From NCBI RefSeq assembly GCF_014306105.1, contig NZ_JACRVF010000001.1, positions 434,001 through 498,000 of the forward strand: a stretch of DNA of 64,000 bases. The letters run 5' to 3'. The stretch is from Pontibacter cellulosilyticus (GTDB taxonomy: Bacteria > Bacteroidota > Bacteroidia > Cytophagales > Hymenobacteraceae). The position numbers were made by a program, and so were the translations under genes. Of the stretch, positions 1 to 7,514 are shown one piece after another. The notes beneath the pieces were generated by a model. That model was not told where the DNA came from, searched no databases, and saw only the letters and a list, made by a program, of their open reading frames with translations. Every line of letters begins with the position of its first letter. Within the stretch, counting starts at the first letter, position 1.

Positions 1-1498
1 CCACTTTGGCAAATCGGGTAGAGGTAGGGGCCACAAAGTTTTCAGGCAATCCTGGCGAGTATACCCATCCCTCAATATTAATCTTCTCTGCCAGTTGCTC
101 ATCACCCTTGATCAGCTCAGATCTCAGAAAATCCAAGAACTTATCGGTATTCGTGCTCTGGAAGGCAAATGTGTTGAAGTAGTCATTCACGAATTTATCG
201 AAACGCTCACGGCCTACTGCCTTCTCGATATTCTGTAAAAAGAAGTTTCCTTTTTCATAGGCTATATCCGTTAGTCCCTCGTCCGGGTCGCGGCCTTCCA
301 GGTCCAGTTTAAGTTGTGTGTCTTCGTTGTCTGCGCCTTTCTCGTCTATGGTTTTCTGCAGGTCCTGGTAGCCAAGCACATTCAGCATGTCCGCGTACTC
401 TTTGCCGTACAGTTCTTCCATAATGCGGCGTTCAAAGTATACAGTAAAGCCTTCATTCAGCCAGAAGTCGTTCCAGGTGGCATTGGTAACAAGGTTACCG
501 CTCCAGCTATGTGCCAGTTCGTGAGCAATCAGGCTGGTTAGCGATCTGTCTTTGGCTAGCACAGTAGGCGTTACAAACGTAAGGCGCGGGTTCTCCATAC
601 CTCCGAACGGGAAAGAAGGCGGCAACACCAGCAGGTCGTAGCGGTCCCATCTATACTTTCCGTAGATCTTTTCGGCGGCCACCAGCATTTTATCCATTTC
701 GGCAAACTCGTAAGCGGCGGCCTTGATGGTGGCAGGCTCTGCGTAGATGCCTGTCTGTGGACCAACCTTTTCGAAAACAAGATCGCCAACCGATAGTGCC
801 ATCAGGTACGACGGAATCGGCTGCTTCATCTCGAAAGTATAAACGCCGGTATTGTTTTTCTGCATCGGGTTCTCGGCACTCATAACAGCCAGCAGTTCTT
901 TCGGCACTTTAACCTTTGCGTTATAGGTAAAGCGTACGCCTGGGCTATCCTGTATCGGAATCCAGGTGCGGGCAAGTATAGCCTGCGATTGCGTGAACAG
1001 GAAAGGGTGCTTTTTACCAGCGGTTTGTTGTGGGTTTAGCCACTGCAGTGCTGCTGCATCCGGAGAGGTTTTATATTTAATAGTTACCTTTTTAGTATCA
1101 GGTTTGATGTTGACGGTAAGCGGCTGCCCCAAAAACTCCTTGTTTTCGCCTAACTGGAAAGTAGTTTCTTCCATGTTGTCGCCGAGGTATACTTTGTCTA
1201 TCTGCAGGTTCCTGGTGTCGAAGATGATCTTATCGGTTCCCGTCAGGTTTTCGATCAGGTAGGAGGCTGTTCCGCTGATTACCTTCTGGTCAAAGTTAAC
1301 ATCAATGTCCAGGTCCAGGTGTTTGGCTACTGCCTCTGCAGGCTGTGCGTAGCTGTGAACATCTGCCGAAATTTTCTCGGTTGAGGTTTGTTCTGAAGTC
1401 ATAGTTTCGCCGTCTTTGGTTGGTTGTGAAGTACAGGAGGCAAGTTGCAGGGCACCTGCCATGCTTAAGCCAAGTAAGCAACGTTGGTATGGTTTCAT
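1..1498 (-). CDS. M1 family metallopeptidase lipoprotein, C-terminus beyond window
   Basis: Zinc aminopeptidase of the M1 family, nearest in style to leukotriene A4 hydrolase-like bacterial enzymes; it would trim N-terminal residues from peptides in the periplasm or at the outer membrane. Reading from the ATG at 1498, a lipoprotein signal ends in the lipobox LASC with Cys22. The substrate-binding GGMEN motif is at about residues 299-303, the zinc motif HELAH at 326-330 and the third ligand in NEG is Glu349. About 499 codons are present and the frame is still open at base 1, so the C-terminal helical domain lies outside. It is divergent from the L,D-transpeptidase gene with a 330-bp gap. The family call is firm; the exact substrate cannot be told. 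Confidence 0.93.
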   Translation of the reverse strand, partial: MKPYQRCLLGLSMAGALQLASCTSQPTKDGETMTSEQTSTEKISADVHSYAQPAEAVAKHLDLDIDVNFDQKVISGTASYLIENLTGTDKIIFDTRNLQIDKVYLGDNMEETTFQLGENKEFLGQPLTVNIKPDTKKVTIKYKTSPDAAALQWLNPQQTAGKKHPFLFTQSQAILARTWIPIQDSPGVRFTYNAKVKVPKELLAVMSAENPMQKNNTGVYTFEMKQPIPSYLMALSVGDLVFEKVGPQTGIYAEPATIKAAAYEFAEMDKMLVAAEKIYGKYRWDRYDLLVLPPSFPFGGMENPRLTFVTPTVLAKDRSLTSLIAHELAHSWSGNLVTNATWNDFWLNEGFTVYFERRIMEELYGKEYADMLNVLGYQDLQKTIDEKGADNEDTQLKLDLEGRDPDEGLTDIAYEKGNFFLQNIEKAVGRERFDKFVNDYFNTFAFQSTNTDKFLDFLRSELIKGDEQLAEKINIEGWVYSPGLPENFVAPTSTRFAKV

Positions 1499-1828
1499 AG
1501 GTTTTATAAGTGTCTGAATGAACTAAGATAGGCAATATTTTGGCCAAACTGAAAATACACTGGTTACAGAGCCGGCCGCGGAATGAATTTGTAAATATAT
1601 AGTGCCTCAGCTTTAGTCCTTCAAGTATAACCAGGAAGTAAAATATTTAGCCTGGTAGCTTCCATTGTATCATCTGTTATGTTGTATAACTTTTTGTACT
1701 GTTTTAAAGTACAAATACCTTAAAAGGCTGTAAAATAATATATGCCTTTTTTAAATTGTATAAAATCAATATTTTGATTGGAGGTTGAGCAGGTTTTTCT
1801 CTTCAGCTCCCTAAAAAGAACATAGATC
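1499..1828. other. Divergent intergenic region with two inverted repeats
   Basis: The gap separates the M1 peptidase (-) from the L,D-transpeptidase (+) and should hold both promoters. No convincing coding frame is seen. An 8-bp inverted repeat (TTTGTACT at 1693-1700 against AGTACAAA at 1708-1715) looks like an operator. Just after it AAAAGGC (1722-1728) pairs with GCCTTTT (1744-1750), followed by more T; this resembles a weak terminator or attenuator in the leader of the transpeptidase. No clear TAnnTTTG box was found for either gene. Confidence 0.4.
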
Positions 1829-3583
1829 ATGAACCCTTATAAAGACTATAAATACCTACTGTTCACCCTTATTTTGGGTGTTAGTTCACTGTTGGTTGGC
1901 TGTAATAATTCTGATGGTGAAGCTACAACTGCAAAAAACGGAATTGAGAAAGTAGGTGAGATATTTAGCCAAAAAGAACTGCCGCAGGCTAACACAGACA
2001 GCTCTGATATTGTAAACTTTCTGAAAGAACAGCCAAAGATGAAGAAGCATGATGAATTGATGTTTCTTTTTTATGGCGACAGAGACTATAAGCTAGCCTG
2101 GTTCAGAGACAACGAAATAGTGCCTGAAGCGCAGAAGTTCCTCTCTGTTATAAATCAATCATCAAAGGAGGGCTTGCAGCCAAGCAATTACCGTGTCATG
2201 GATTTCGAGAAGTTGTTTAAGCAGTATGAGCAGATGGACGGACAAGATTCTGCTAGGCTAGAACTGCAGCGTAAAATAGATCTGGGCCTGACTGCATCTT
2301 ACTTTAATTATGCCTCTGATTTTTACAGGGGCCGTGTAGATCCAAGAACTGACAACAATGTGAGCTGGAACGTAAAGAAAAATAAAATTAAACTGCACAA
2401 AGCGCTGCAGACTATTCTAAAAGAGCGTGAAAGCACTTATCCATACTATGAGTTTGAGGCATTGCACAAAGGATACGCAAACCTTAGAAGTGCACTATCT
2501 AAGTATAGGGAGATAGAGGAGAAAGGTGGATGGCCTAAGGTAGAACTGGGAAAGAAAAAGTCTTTGGCAAAGGGAGATACAGCTGCTGCGGTAATCTCGC
2601 TTCGGAAACGCCTGAACTACGGCCAGCCTATTAACGAGGCGGACAAAAACATGCGACTGTTTGATGCTGAACTTGAAAAACAAGTTAAGAAATTCCAGAT
2701 GTTGCACGGTTTGGCTGAAGATGGGAAAGTTGGAGGCAATACCTTAAAACAACTCAACATACCGGTTGGTGAGCGCATTGAGCAGATTATGATAAACATG
2801 GAGCGCTGGCGCTGGATACCGAAACGCATGGTGCCGAAGAGCCTGGACCAAAAGTATATCTGGGTAAACATACCAGAGTATAAACTTTACATCTACGAAG
2901 ATCCGGACAATGACCCTGAAGCAGAGCGTGAATACCAGGAGGTAATGAACATGCGCGTGATCGTGGGTAAAACTATGAATTCTACCCCAATTTTTAGTGA
3001 TAAACTTGAGTTTGTGGTAATGGCGCCTTATTGGAATGTGCCTAATAGTATTGTTGAAAAAGAGATAAAGCCAGCTATTCTTAAAAATTCTGGCTATCTG
3101 GCATCACAAAACATGGAAGTGGTTACCAAAGAAAAGAATCCGAAGCAAATAGATCCTTATTCTATAGATTGGGCTAGCGTAACTGAAAAGAATTTCCCAT
3201 ACATGGTAAGACAACGCCCCGGACCTAAAAACTCACTGGGGTCAATCAAGTTCCTGTTCCCGAACGAATATAACGTGTACCTGCACGATACGCCTGCTGA
3301 TGCATTGTTTAGCCAAAACCAACGTAACTTCAGCCATGGTTGCGTAAGGGTAGAGAAGCCTATTGAGCTCGGTAAATACCTGCTACAGGATATGCCGGAG
3401 TGGGATGAGAGCCGCATCAGGTCTACGATTAACGGAGGCGAAGAGACTTGGGTAACCCTGCCAAAAAATGTTCAGGTATACATTGTATACTTTACCAGCT
3501 GGGCTGATGAACAAGGCAATGTGCATTTCAGAGAAGACTTGTACGGGCATGATAAAAAGCTAGAGCAGGAGTACTTCGGTTAA
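1829..3583 (+). CDS. L,D-transpeptidase, YcbB/LdtD-like lipoprotein
   Basis: Cross-links peptidoglycan by making 3-3 bonds (or anchors proteins to it), acting in the periplasm. The 584-residue protein begins with a lipoprotein signal (LLVGC, Cys25), then a helical scaffold region (about 40-240), a peptidoglycan-binding domain (about 248-312, ending DGKVGGNTLKQLN) and a YkuD catalytic domain (about 345-560). The catalytic motif SHGCVRV carries His503 and the nucleophile Cys505. The length and the PG-binding then YkuD order match the large YcbB type rather than short ErfK/YbiS enzymes. The azurin-like gene follows after 44 bp on the same strand, so co-transcription is possible. Lipid anchoring is inferred from the lipobox. 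Confidence 0.93.
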   Translation: MNPYKDYKYLLFTLILGVSSLLVGCNNSDGEATTAKNGIEKVGEIFSQKELPQANTDSSDIVNFLKEQPKMKKHDELMFLFYGDRDYKLAWFRDNEIVPEAQKFLSVINQSSKEGLQPSNYRVMDFEKLFKQYEQMDGQDSARLELQRKIDLGLTASYFNYASDFYRGRVDPRTDNNVSWNVKKNKIKLHKALQTILKERESTYPYYEFEALHKGYANLRSALSKYREIEEKGGWPKVELGKKKSLAKGDTAAAVISLRKRLNYGQPINEADKNMRLFDAELEKQVKKFQMLHGLAEDGKVGGNTLKQLNIPVGERIEQIMINMERWRWIPKRMVPKSLDQKYIWVNIPEYKLYIYEDPDNDPEAEREYQEVMNMRVIVGKTMNSTPIFSDKLEFVVMAPYWNVPNSIVEKEIKPAILKNSGYLASQNMEVVTKEKNPKQIDPYSIDWASVTEKNFPYMVRQRPGPKNSLGSIKFLFPNEYNVYLHDTPADALFSQNQRNFSHGCVRVEKPIELGKYLLQDMPEWDESRIRSTINGGEETWVTLPKNVQVYIVYFTSWADEQGNVHFREDLYGHDKKLEQEYFG

Positions 3584-3627
3584 ACAGAAGATAAAATCGG
3601 CAAGCGTGGCTTTAGTAGATTTCGATA

Positions 3628-4161
3628 ATGAAGATAAAAAGGCATATACATTACCTTTTAGTTGCTTCTGTAGTAGCAGCTTGCGGTACCGATACTGATA
3701 AGGTTGCCTTAGAGGCTCCTATTGAGATAACTGATACTACAGCCGCTGTTATTACAGCAGACCAGGATACAACGCTGCAGCAGGTAACAGAGATCACGCT
3801 AAAAGCCATAGGCAACACAGTAGATGAAATGGTTTATGACCAGGACACGCTCGACGTGAGAGTAAACACAATGGTTAAACTGACGCTTATAAACGAGGGG
3901 ACAGAGCCACCCATGATCCATAATGTTGTGTTCACGCATCCAGATAAGTATAAGCTGGTTGCGCTTGCCGGCGCTGAAGCAGGAGCTCCGGGTAATTATG
4001 TGCCCGAAAGCGAAGACGTTATTGCTGCATCTCCCTTAGCCTTGCCGGGTCAGACAGTAGAGTTAGAATTTACTGCGCCGTCAGAGCCAGGAGCCTACAA
4101 CTTTGTATGCACCTACCCAAACCATTGGCGAAGAATGAACGGCGTATTAATGGTTAAATAG
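3628..4161 (+). CDS. Azurin/plastocyanin-like cupredoxin lipoprotein
   Basis: Small blue-copper electron carrier, exported and lipid-anchored. The N-terminus is a lipoprotein signal with Cys19 (VVAAC). The C-terminal 120 residues are a cupredoxin fold with a complete type-1 copper set: His98 (in MIHNVVF), Cys161 (FVCTYP), His166 (NHW) and Met170 (RRMNG). The Cys-x4-His-x3-Met spacing is that of azurins and auracyanins. Residues 25-55 are a Thr/Asp/Ala-rich linker that would hold the domain off the membrane. Its redox partner is not in this window. It sits 44 bp after the transpeptidase, and a strong hairpin lies about 210 bp downstream. Confidence 0.92.
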   Translation: MKIKRHIHYLLVASVVAACGTDTDKVALEAPIEITDTTAAVITADQDTTLQQVTEITLKAIGNTVDEMVYDQDTLDVRVNTMVKLTLINEGTEPPMIHNVVFTHPDKYKLVALAGAEAGAPGNYVPESEDVIAASPLALPGQTVELEFTAPSEPGAYNFVCTYPNHWRRMNGVLMVK

Positions 4162-4374
4162 CAACTAGTTACGCTTCAGATTCACTTCCACATAGTTACG
4201 ATTATAATAAAACCTGCCACAATAAAGTACAAATCAAGGAAACTACTTAATGTAGAGTTTGACTGCAGATTGATGTTTTCTAAATTGCACTGGATGGCAA
4301 GTTTCAAAATTAAGTAAAGTTCAGTTGCTGTAAATATTCATCAAAGCGAATATAATAGCTTATAGCACAGCAAT

Positions 4375-4416
4375 TTAAGGGTGTGTGGATAACTCGTTTT
4401 ATCCACACACCCTTAA
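4375..4416. terminator. Strong perfect hairpin, probable bidirectional terminator
   Basis: TTAAGGGTGTGTGGAT (4375-4390) is followed by a 10-base loop and its exact reverse complement (4401-4416). With one bulge, three further base pairs (CAA at 4371 with TTG at 4417) extend the stem. It probably ends transcripts coming from the cupredoxin gene about 210 bp upstream; a T-rich but interrupted tract follows. The mechanism is inferred. Confidence 0.6.
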
Positions 4417-4541
4417 TTGTTTGTGCGACATCCTGTCAGGTTGGTCAAATGTCTTTTCGATTGGGGCAATTTATAATCACAATACTGTTTACCGCTAATG
4501 AACATATGTATGTTTGATTTAAAGCAATATACAAGACAATT

Positions 4542-4566
4542 TACAATTGTATATACATTTGTAAAT
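4542..4566. repeat. Twin operator-like repeat, copy 1
   Basis: This 25-bp stretch (starts TACAATTGTATA, ends CATTTGTAAAT) matches 24 of 25 bases at 4701-4725. It lies in an inverted repeat: TTTACAATTGTA (4540-4551) against TACATTTGTAAA (4554-4565), 11 of 12 positions symmetric around a 2-base centre. It has the size and symmetry expected of a dimeric helix-turn-helix repressor site. Binding by the adjacent XRE protein is inference. Confidence 0.6.
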
Positions 4567-4580
4567 CAAAGGCTATAAAT

Positions 4581-4604
4581 GCTGTTATCAAATCTGATAA
4601 CAGC
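4581..4604. promoter_or_regulatory. 10-bp palindrome with 4-base centre, operator-like
   Basis: GCTGTTATCA (4581-4590) is followed by AATC and the exact reverse complement TGATAACAGC (4595-4604). Right after it stands TTGACA (4605-4610). It differs in sequence from the TACATTTGTA repeats, so it may bind a second regulator. No T tract follows, which makes a terminator less likely. Confidence 0.45.
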
Positions 4605-4677
4605 TTGACAATAAGAATGAATGCTATAAAGTGTTAACTTATAATTTAATAGATATTAGTCTAATATAAAATTGTAA

Positions 4678-4708
4678 TTGCAGGTGTAAATATTATAATA
4701 TACATTTG
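4678..4708 (+). promoter_or_regulatory. Bacteroidota-type promoter of the XRE gene
   Basis: TTG at 4678-4680, 20 bases, then TACATTTG at 4701-4708, fitting the Bacteroidota consensus TTG-N19-21-TAnnTTTG. The start of transcription would lie near 4715, about 28 bases before the ATG at 4743. The -7 box is inside the second 25-bp repeat, so whatever binds there should block the polymerase. A second TACATTTG at 4713-4720 has no matching TTG. Confidence 0.6.
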
Positions 4709-4725
4709 TATATACATTTGTAAAT
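4701..4725. repeat. Twin operator-like repeat, copy 2, overlapping the promoter
   Basis: Same 25-bp sequence as 4542-4566 with one change (A to T at position 5). The spacing between copies is 159 bp, close to 15 helical turns, so two bound dimers would face the same side of the DNA and could touch through a loop. The copy ends 17 bp before the XRE start codon. Confidence 0.6.
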
Positions 4726-4742
4726 AACAGAATTTCCAAATA

Positions 4743-5171
4743 ATGGTTGAGAGATTACAGGAATTAATGCATCATAAGCAATTATCCTCCACACAGTTTG
4801 CTGACACAGTTGAGGTTCCAAGAGCTGTAATCAGCCATATACTTAGCGGAAGAAACAAGCCAAGCCTTGAGGTGGTTACTAAAGTTGCTTCTGCTTTTCC
4901 GGAGGTTAGCCTTGGCTGGTTATTGCTTGGAGAAGGAGATATGCTAAATCCCTTAGCAGCACCTGTTGCACCAGCCAGTAAAAGTAAAAGTGAAGAAGTA
5001 TTGCCTTCTCAAGCTAAATTAGAAATGCCTCCCGCAGTAGAGCAACAAGATAAAGTACAATCAACCAACAGTATCTCAAGCCCCGCTCAACTTGCTGATC
5101 AGCACGAAAAAACTATTGAGCAGATTGTCATCTTTTACAACGATAAATCTTTTACAGCTTATAAACCTTAG
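4743..5171 (+). CDS. XRE-family transcriptional regulator
   Basis: DNA-binding regulator of 142 residues. Residues 1-65 are a Cro/C1-type helix-turn-helix; the recognition region reads VPRAVISHILSGRNKPSLE. A WLLLGEGDML segment follows, which is common after the HTH in Bacteroidota XRE proteins. Residues 75-120 are low-complexity (Ala, Pro, Ser, Gln), and the last 20 residues (EQIVIFYNDKSFTAYKP) form a short conserved-looking tail. The ATG at 4743 is preceded by a readable promoter and by twin 25-bp repeats, so self-repression is likely. No phage or mobile genes lie nearby. Its other targets are unknown; the DUF2254 gene 110 bp downstream is one candidate. Confidence 0.88.
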   Translation: MVERLQELMHHKQLSSTQFADTVEVPRAVISHILSGRNKPSLEVVTKVASAFPEVSLGWLLLGEGDMLNPLAAPVAPASKSKSEEVLPSQAKLEMPPAVEQQDKVQSTNSISSPAQLADQHEKTIEQIVIFYNDKSFTAYKP

Positions 5172-5281
5172 TGTATTTGCTTAAAGAATGAGTGCCTGAA
5201 TGTAAAGTATAGCCTGTGCTTTACAACTTAGAGGTGCATGTATTAGTACACTGCATTATAGTTGATACAGCCTCACAATTC

Positions 5282-6622
5282 ATGAAAAGATTTTTTGGTA
5301 AGTTTAAGTTTGCGTATTACTACATTGTAAACAGTATTGGGTTTTATCCCACTGTTATTTCGTTAATATTTGCTTTGCTGGCCATGGTAATGCTCTACCT
5401 GGAAACTCTTGGTCTGAGTAAGTCATTAAAGGATAACCTGCCATTAGTAATCATCAGCAATGGTGATACAGCCAGATTAATACTCAGTTCCATTACAACA
5501 GGCATCATATCACTTACAGTTTTCAGTTTTACGATGGTTATGCTGGTGCTGAACCAAGCTAGTTCTAACTTTTCTCCTAGAGTTATACCTGGACTTATCT
5601 CTTACAAATCAAACCAGCGTGTAATGGGTTTATACTTAGGTACCTTGATTTACACGCTGATCATCATGGTAAATGTGCACTCGGATTACTATACAGTGCC
5701 ATTACCAGGGTTCTCTATTTTCTTGGCTATGTGCTTCACCATATTATGCCTCGGTTTTTTTGTGTACTTCATACATTCCATATCCTTGTCCATACAGATA
5801 GAAAGTATACTGGAAAGTATATATGAAGTGACTAAAAGAGAGTTAGAGACCGAAATAAAGGAGGACGATAAAGGTAAAGCGTATCCGATTCTAGAGGCTA
5901 ACAATTGGATTACATTAAACAGCCCCAGAACCGGCTACCTTCAAAGTATAAATGAAGAAGCAGTGGTGGAAATGTGTAAAGAGTATGAGTTAGTTCTCTG
6001 TTTCATGCAGCCACTGGGAAATTTTCTTATCGACGGAATCCCTTTTGCTAAAATCAACAAGAAGCTGGAAAACCTAGAAGAATTCACATCAGGCTTATTT
6101 GCGCACCTAAACTTTTACAGAGAAGAAAGGCCTGATATTAATTACCTGTTCGGTTTTAAGCATATTACAGAGAGTGCGGTTAGAGCATTAAGCCCTAGCC
6201 TTAACGACCCTGGCACAGCTATCAAAGCAATAGATTACCTCACAGACTTATTTATACTGCGGATGCAGCTAACTGATGAAAGGGTAATCTGTGACGATCA
6301 GGGCAATGGTCGCATTTTGTTTATGCAAGAAACATTCAAGCAACTGTTAACCCTGAGTCTGAGTCCTATTAGGCTTTATAGTAAAGAAAGTAGTATTGTC
6401 CTGCTGCGCCTTTTATACCTTTTTCGCAGCTTATTGTTAAAGGCAAAAGAGCACCCACATCTATTGCCAGTCATATTTAAAGAAGTCAAATGGCTGGTTG
6501 AAGACGCAGAAGAAGGAGTAACAAATAAGGCCGACCGGGAGAGAATCAATGAGCAGCTCAAAGAGCTGAATGATTTGAATGTGATGCAAAAAAATCTACC
6601 ACTTTTAAGTACTGGTCTTTAG
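5282..6622 (+). CDS. DUF2254 family membrane protein
   Basis: Predicted inner-membrane protein of 446 residues with no established function. About four hydrophobic segments occupy the first 170 residues, followed by a soluble C-terminal half containing the HITESAVRALSPSLNDPGTA stretch, which is the most family-typical part. The frame is open to a possible start at 5216, but the 22 extra residues look unlike a membrane N-terminus, whereas the ATG at 5282 gives MKRFFGKFKFAYYY just before the first membrane helix. The potassium-channel gene follows after 44 bp on the same strand, so both may belong to one transcript concerned with ion or envelope homeostasis; that link is inference. Confidence 0.85.
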   Translation: MKRFFGKFKFAYYYIVNSIGFYPTVISLIFALLAMVMLYLETLGLSKSLKDNLPLVIISNGDTARLILSSITTGIISLTVFSFTMVMLVLNQASSNFSPRVIPGLISYKSNQRVMGLYLGTLIYTLIIMVNVHSDYYTVPLPGFSIFLAMCFTILCLGFFVYFIHSISLSIQIESILESIYEVTKRELETEIKEDDKGKAYPILEANNWITLNSPRTGYLQSINEEAVVEMCKEYELVLCFMQPLGNFLIDGIPFAKINKKLENLEEFTSGLFAHLNFYREERPDINYLFGFKHITESAVRALSPSLNDPGTAIKAIDYLTDLFILRMQLTDERVICDDQGNGRILFMQETFKQLLTLSLSPIRLYSKESSIVLLRLLYLFRSLLLKAKEHPHLLPVIFKEVKWLVEDAEEGVTNKADRERINEQLKELNDLNVMQKNLPLLSTGL

Positions 6623-6666
6623 ATCCAGAATTAATCAAAGCTGTCAAAAAAGTAAGTTCATAGCGA

Positions 6667-7500
6667 ATGGCAACAGCCCCACATAAACAAAGTCTGCGAA
6701 AGAAGCTTTATACGATAATCTTTGAGGCTGAGACACCTGCAGGTAAGTGGTTCGATGTGGTGCTTCTCATACTTATACTTTCCAGTGTAATAGTAGTAAC
6801 CCTAGAAAGTGTGGTGGAACTACGCCGGGAGTATCTTCAATTGTTCCTGACGCTGGAGTGGGTCTTTACCATAATCTTTACGGTAGAGTATTTCCTCAGA
6901 ATTTATAGTTCACCTAAACCGCTTAATTACATATTTTCTTTCTTCGGAATTGTTGACCTGCTTTCTATTATTCCTACATACCTTAGCTTGTTTGTTCTTG
7001 GTACGCAGTATTTCCTGGTGATAAGGGTACTGAGACTGCTCAGGATCGCACGTATTTTTAAGCTGACGCGCTTTATAAATGAAGGAGAGGTGCTGTCAAA
7101 AGCGCTGCGTGCCAGTATGGCAAAAATTATGGTATTTCTGGGAGTGGTTCTTATGATTGTGCTCATTGTAGGCTCCTTGATGTATGTGATTGAGGGAGCG
7201 CAGAGCGGTTTTACAAGTATACCTAAAAGCATTTATTGGGCCATCGTCACCTTAACCACAGTTGGCTATGGCGATATTGCGCCTTCCACAACACTTGGGC
7301 AGATACTAGCCAGCTTTATTATGATTATGGGCTATGGAATTATTGCTGTGCCAACTGGTATTGTCTCGGTAGAGCTGGCAAAGTCAGAGAAGGAGGCACT
7401 TGCATCAACAAAAGTTTGCCCTAATTGCCACGAAGAGGGGCATCAGTCGGGGGCCCACTATTGCTTTAATTGTGGCTATCATTTTAAAAGTTTCAGGTAG
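6667..7500 (+). CDS. Voltage-gated-type potassium channel with C-terminal zinc ribbon
   Basis: Six-helix cation channel of 277 residues. Helices S1-S3 fill about residues 28-115; S4 (VIRVLRLLRIARIFKLTRF) carries regularly spaced arginines as in voltage sensors. The pore loop TLTTVGYGDIAP has the potassium selectivity filter at about 197-203, followed by S6. The unusual part is the cytoplasmic end: Cys251-x2-Cys254 and Cys266-x2-Cys269 (CPNCHEE...YCFNCGYHF) form a compact zinc ribbon in place of the RCK domain seen in many bacterial K+ channels. It follows the DUF2254 gene and meets the alanine racemase gene tail to tail with only 14 bp between, so no separate terminator fits there. Confidence 0.92.
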   Translation: MATAPHKQSLRKKLYTIIFEAETPAGKWFDVVLLILILSSVIVVTLESVVELRREYLQLFLTLEWVFTIIFTVEYFLRIYSSPKPLNYIFSFFGIVDLLSIIPTYLSLFVLGTQYFLVIRVLRLLRIARIFKLTRFINEGEVLSKALRASMAKIMVFLGVVLMIVLIVGSLMYVIEGAQSGFTSIPKSIYWAIVTLTTVGYGDIAPSTTLGQILASFIMIMGYGIIAVPTGIVSVELAKSEKEALASTKVCPNCHEEGHQSGAHYCFNCGYHFKSFR

Positions 7501-7514
7501 GCGGCGAAATCATT

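Larger units (their letters stand above)
4162..4742. other. 580-bp AT-rich regulatory intergenic region
   Basis: No protein-coding frame is convincing here. The stretch is clearly richer in A and T than its neighbours. It holds a 16-bp perfect hairpin (4375-4416), a 25-bp sequence near 4542 that returns at 4701 with one mismatch, a 10-bp palindrome (4581-4604) and a Bacteroidota-type promoter just before the XRE regulator gene. These parts are listed separately. The amount of symmetric sequence points to control of the downstream regulator. Confidence 0.7.

Noticed and set aside
4500-5171. Prophage repressor region
   Set aside because: The XRE protein and symmetric operators suggest this at first, but no integrase, Cro, structural or lysis gene is nearby and the flanking genes are ordinary chromosome.
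5216-5281. Upstream start of the DUF2254 gene
   Set aside because: The 22 extra residues do not look like a membrane N-terminus; the ATG at 5282 leads straight into a basic stretch and the first helix.
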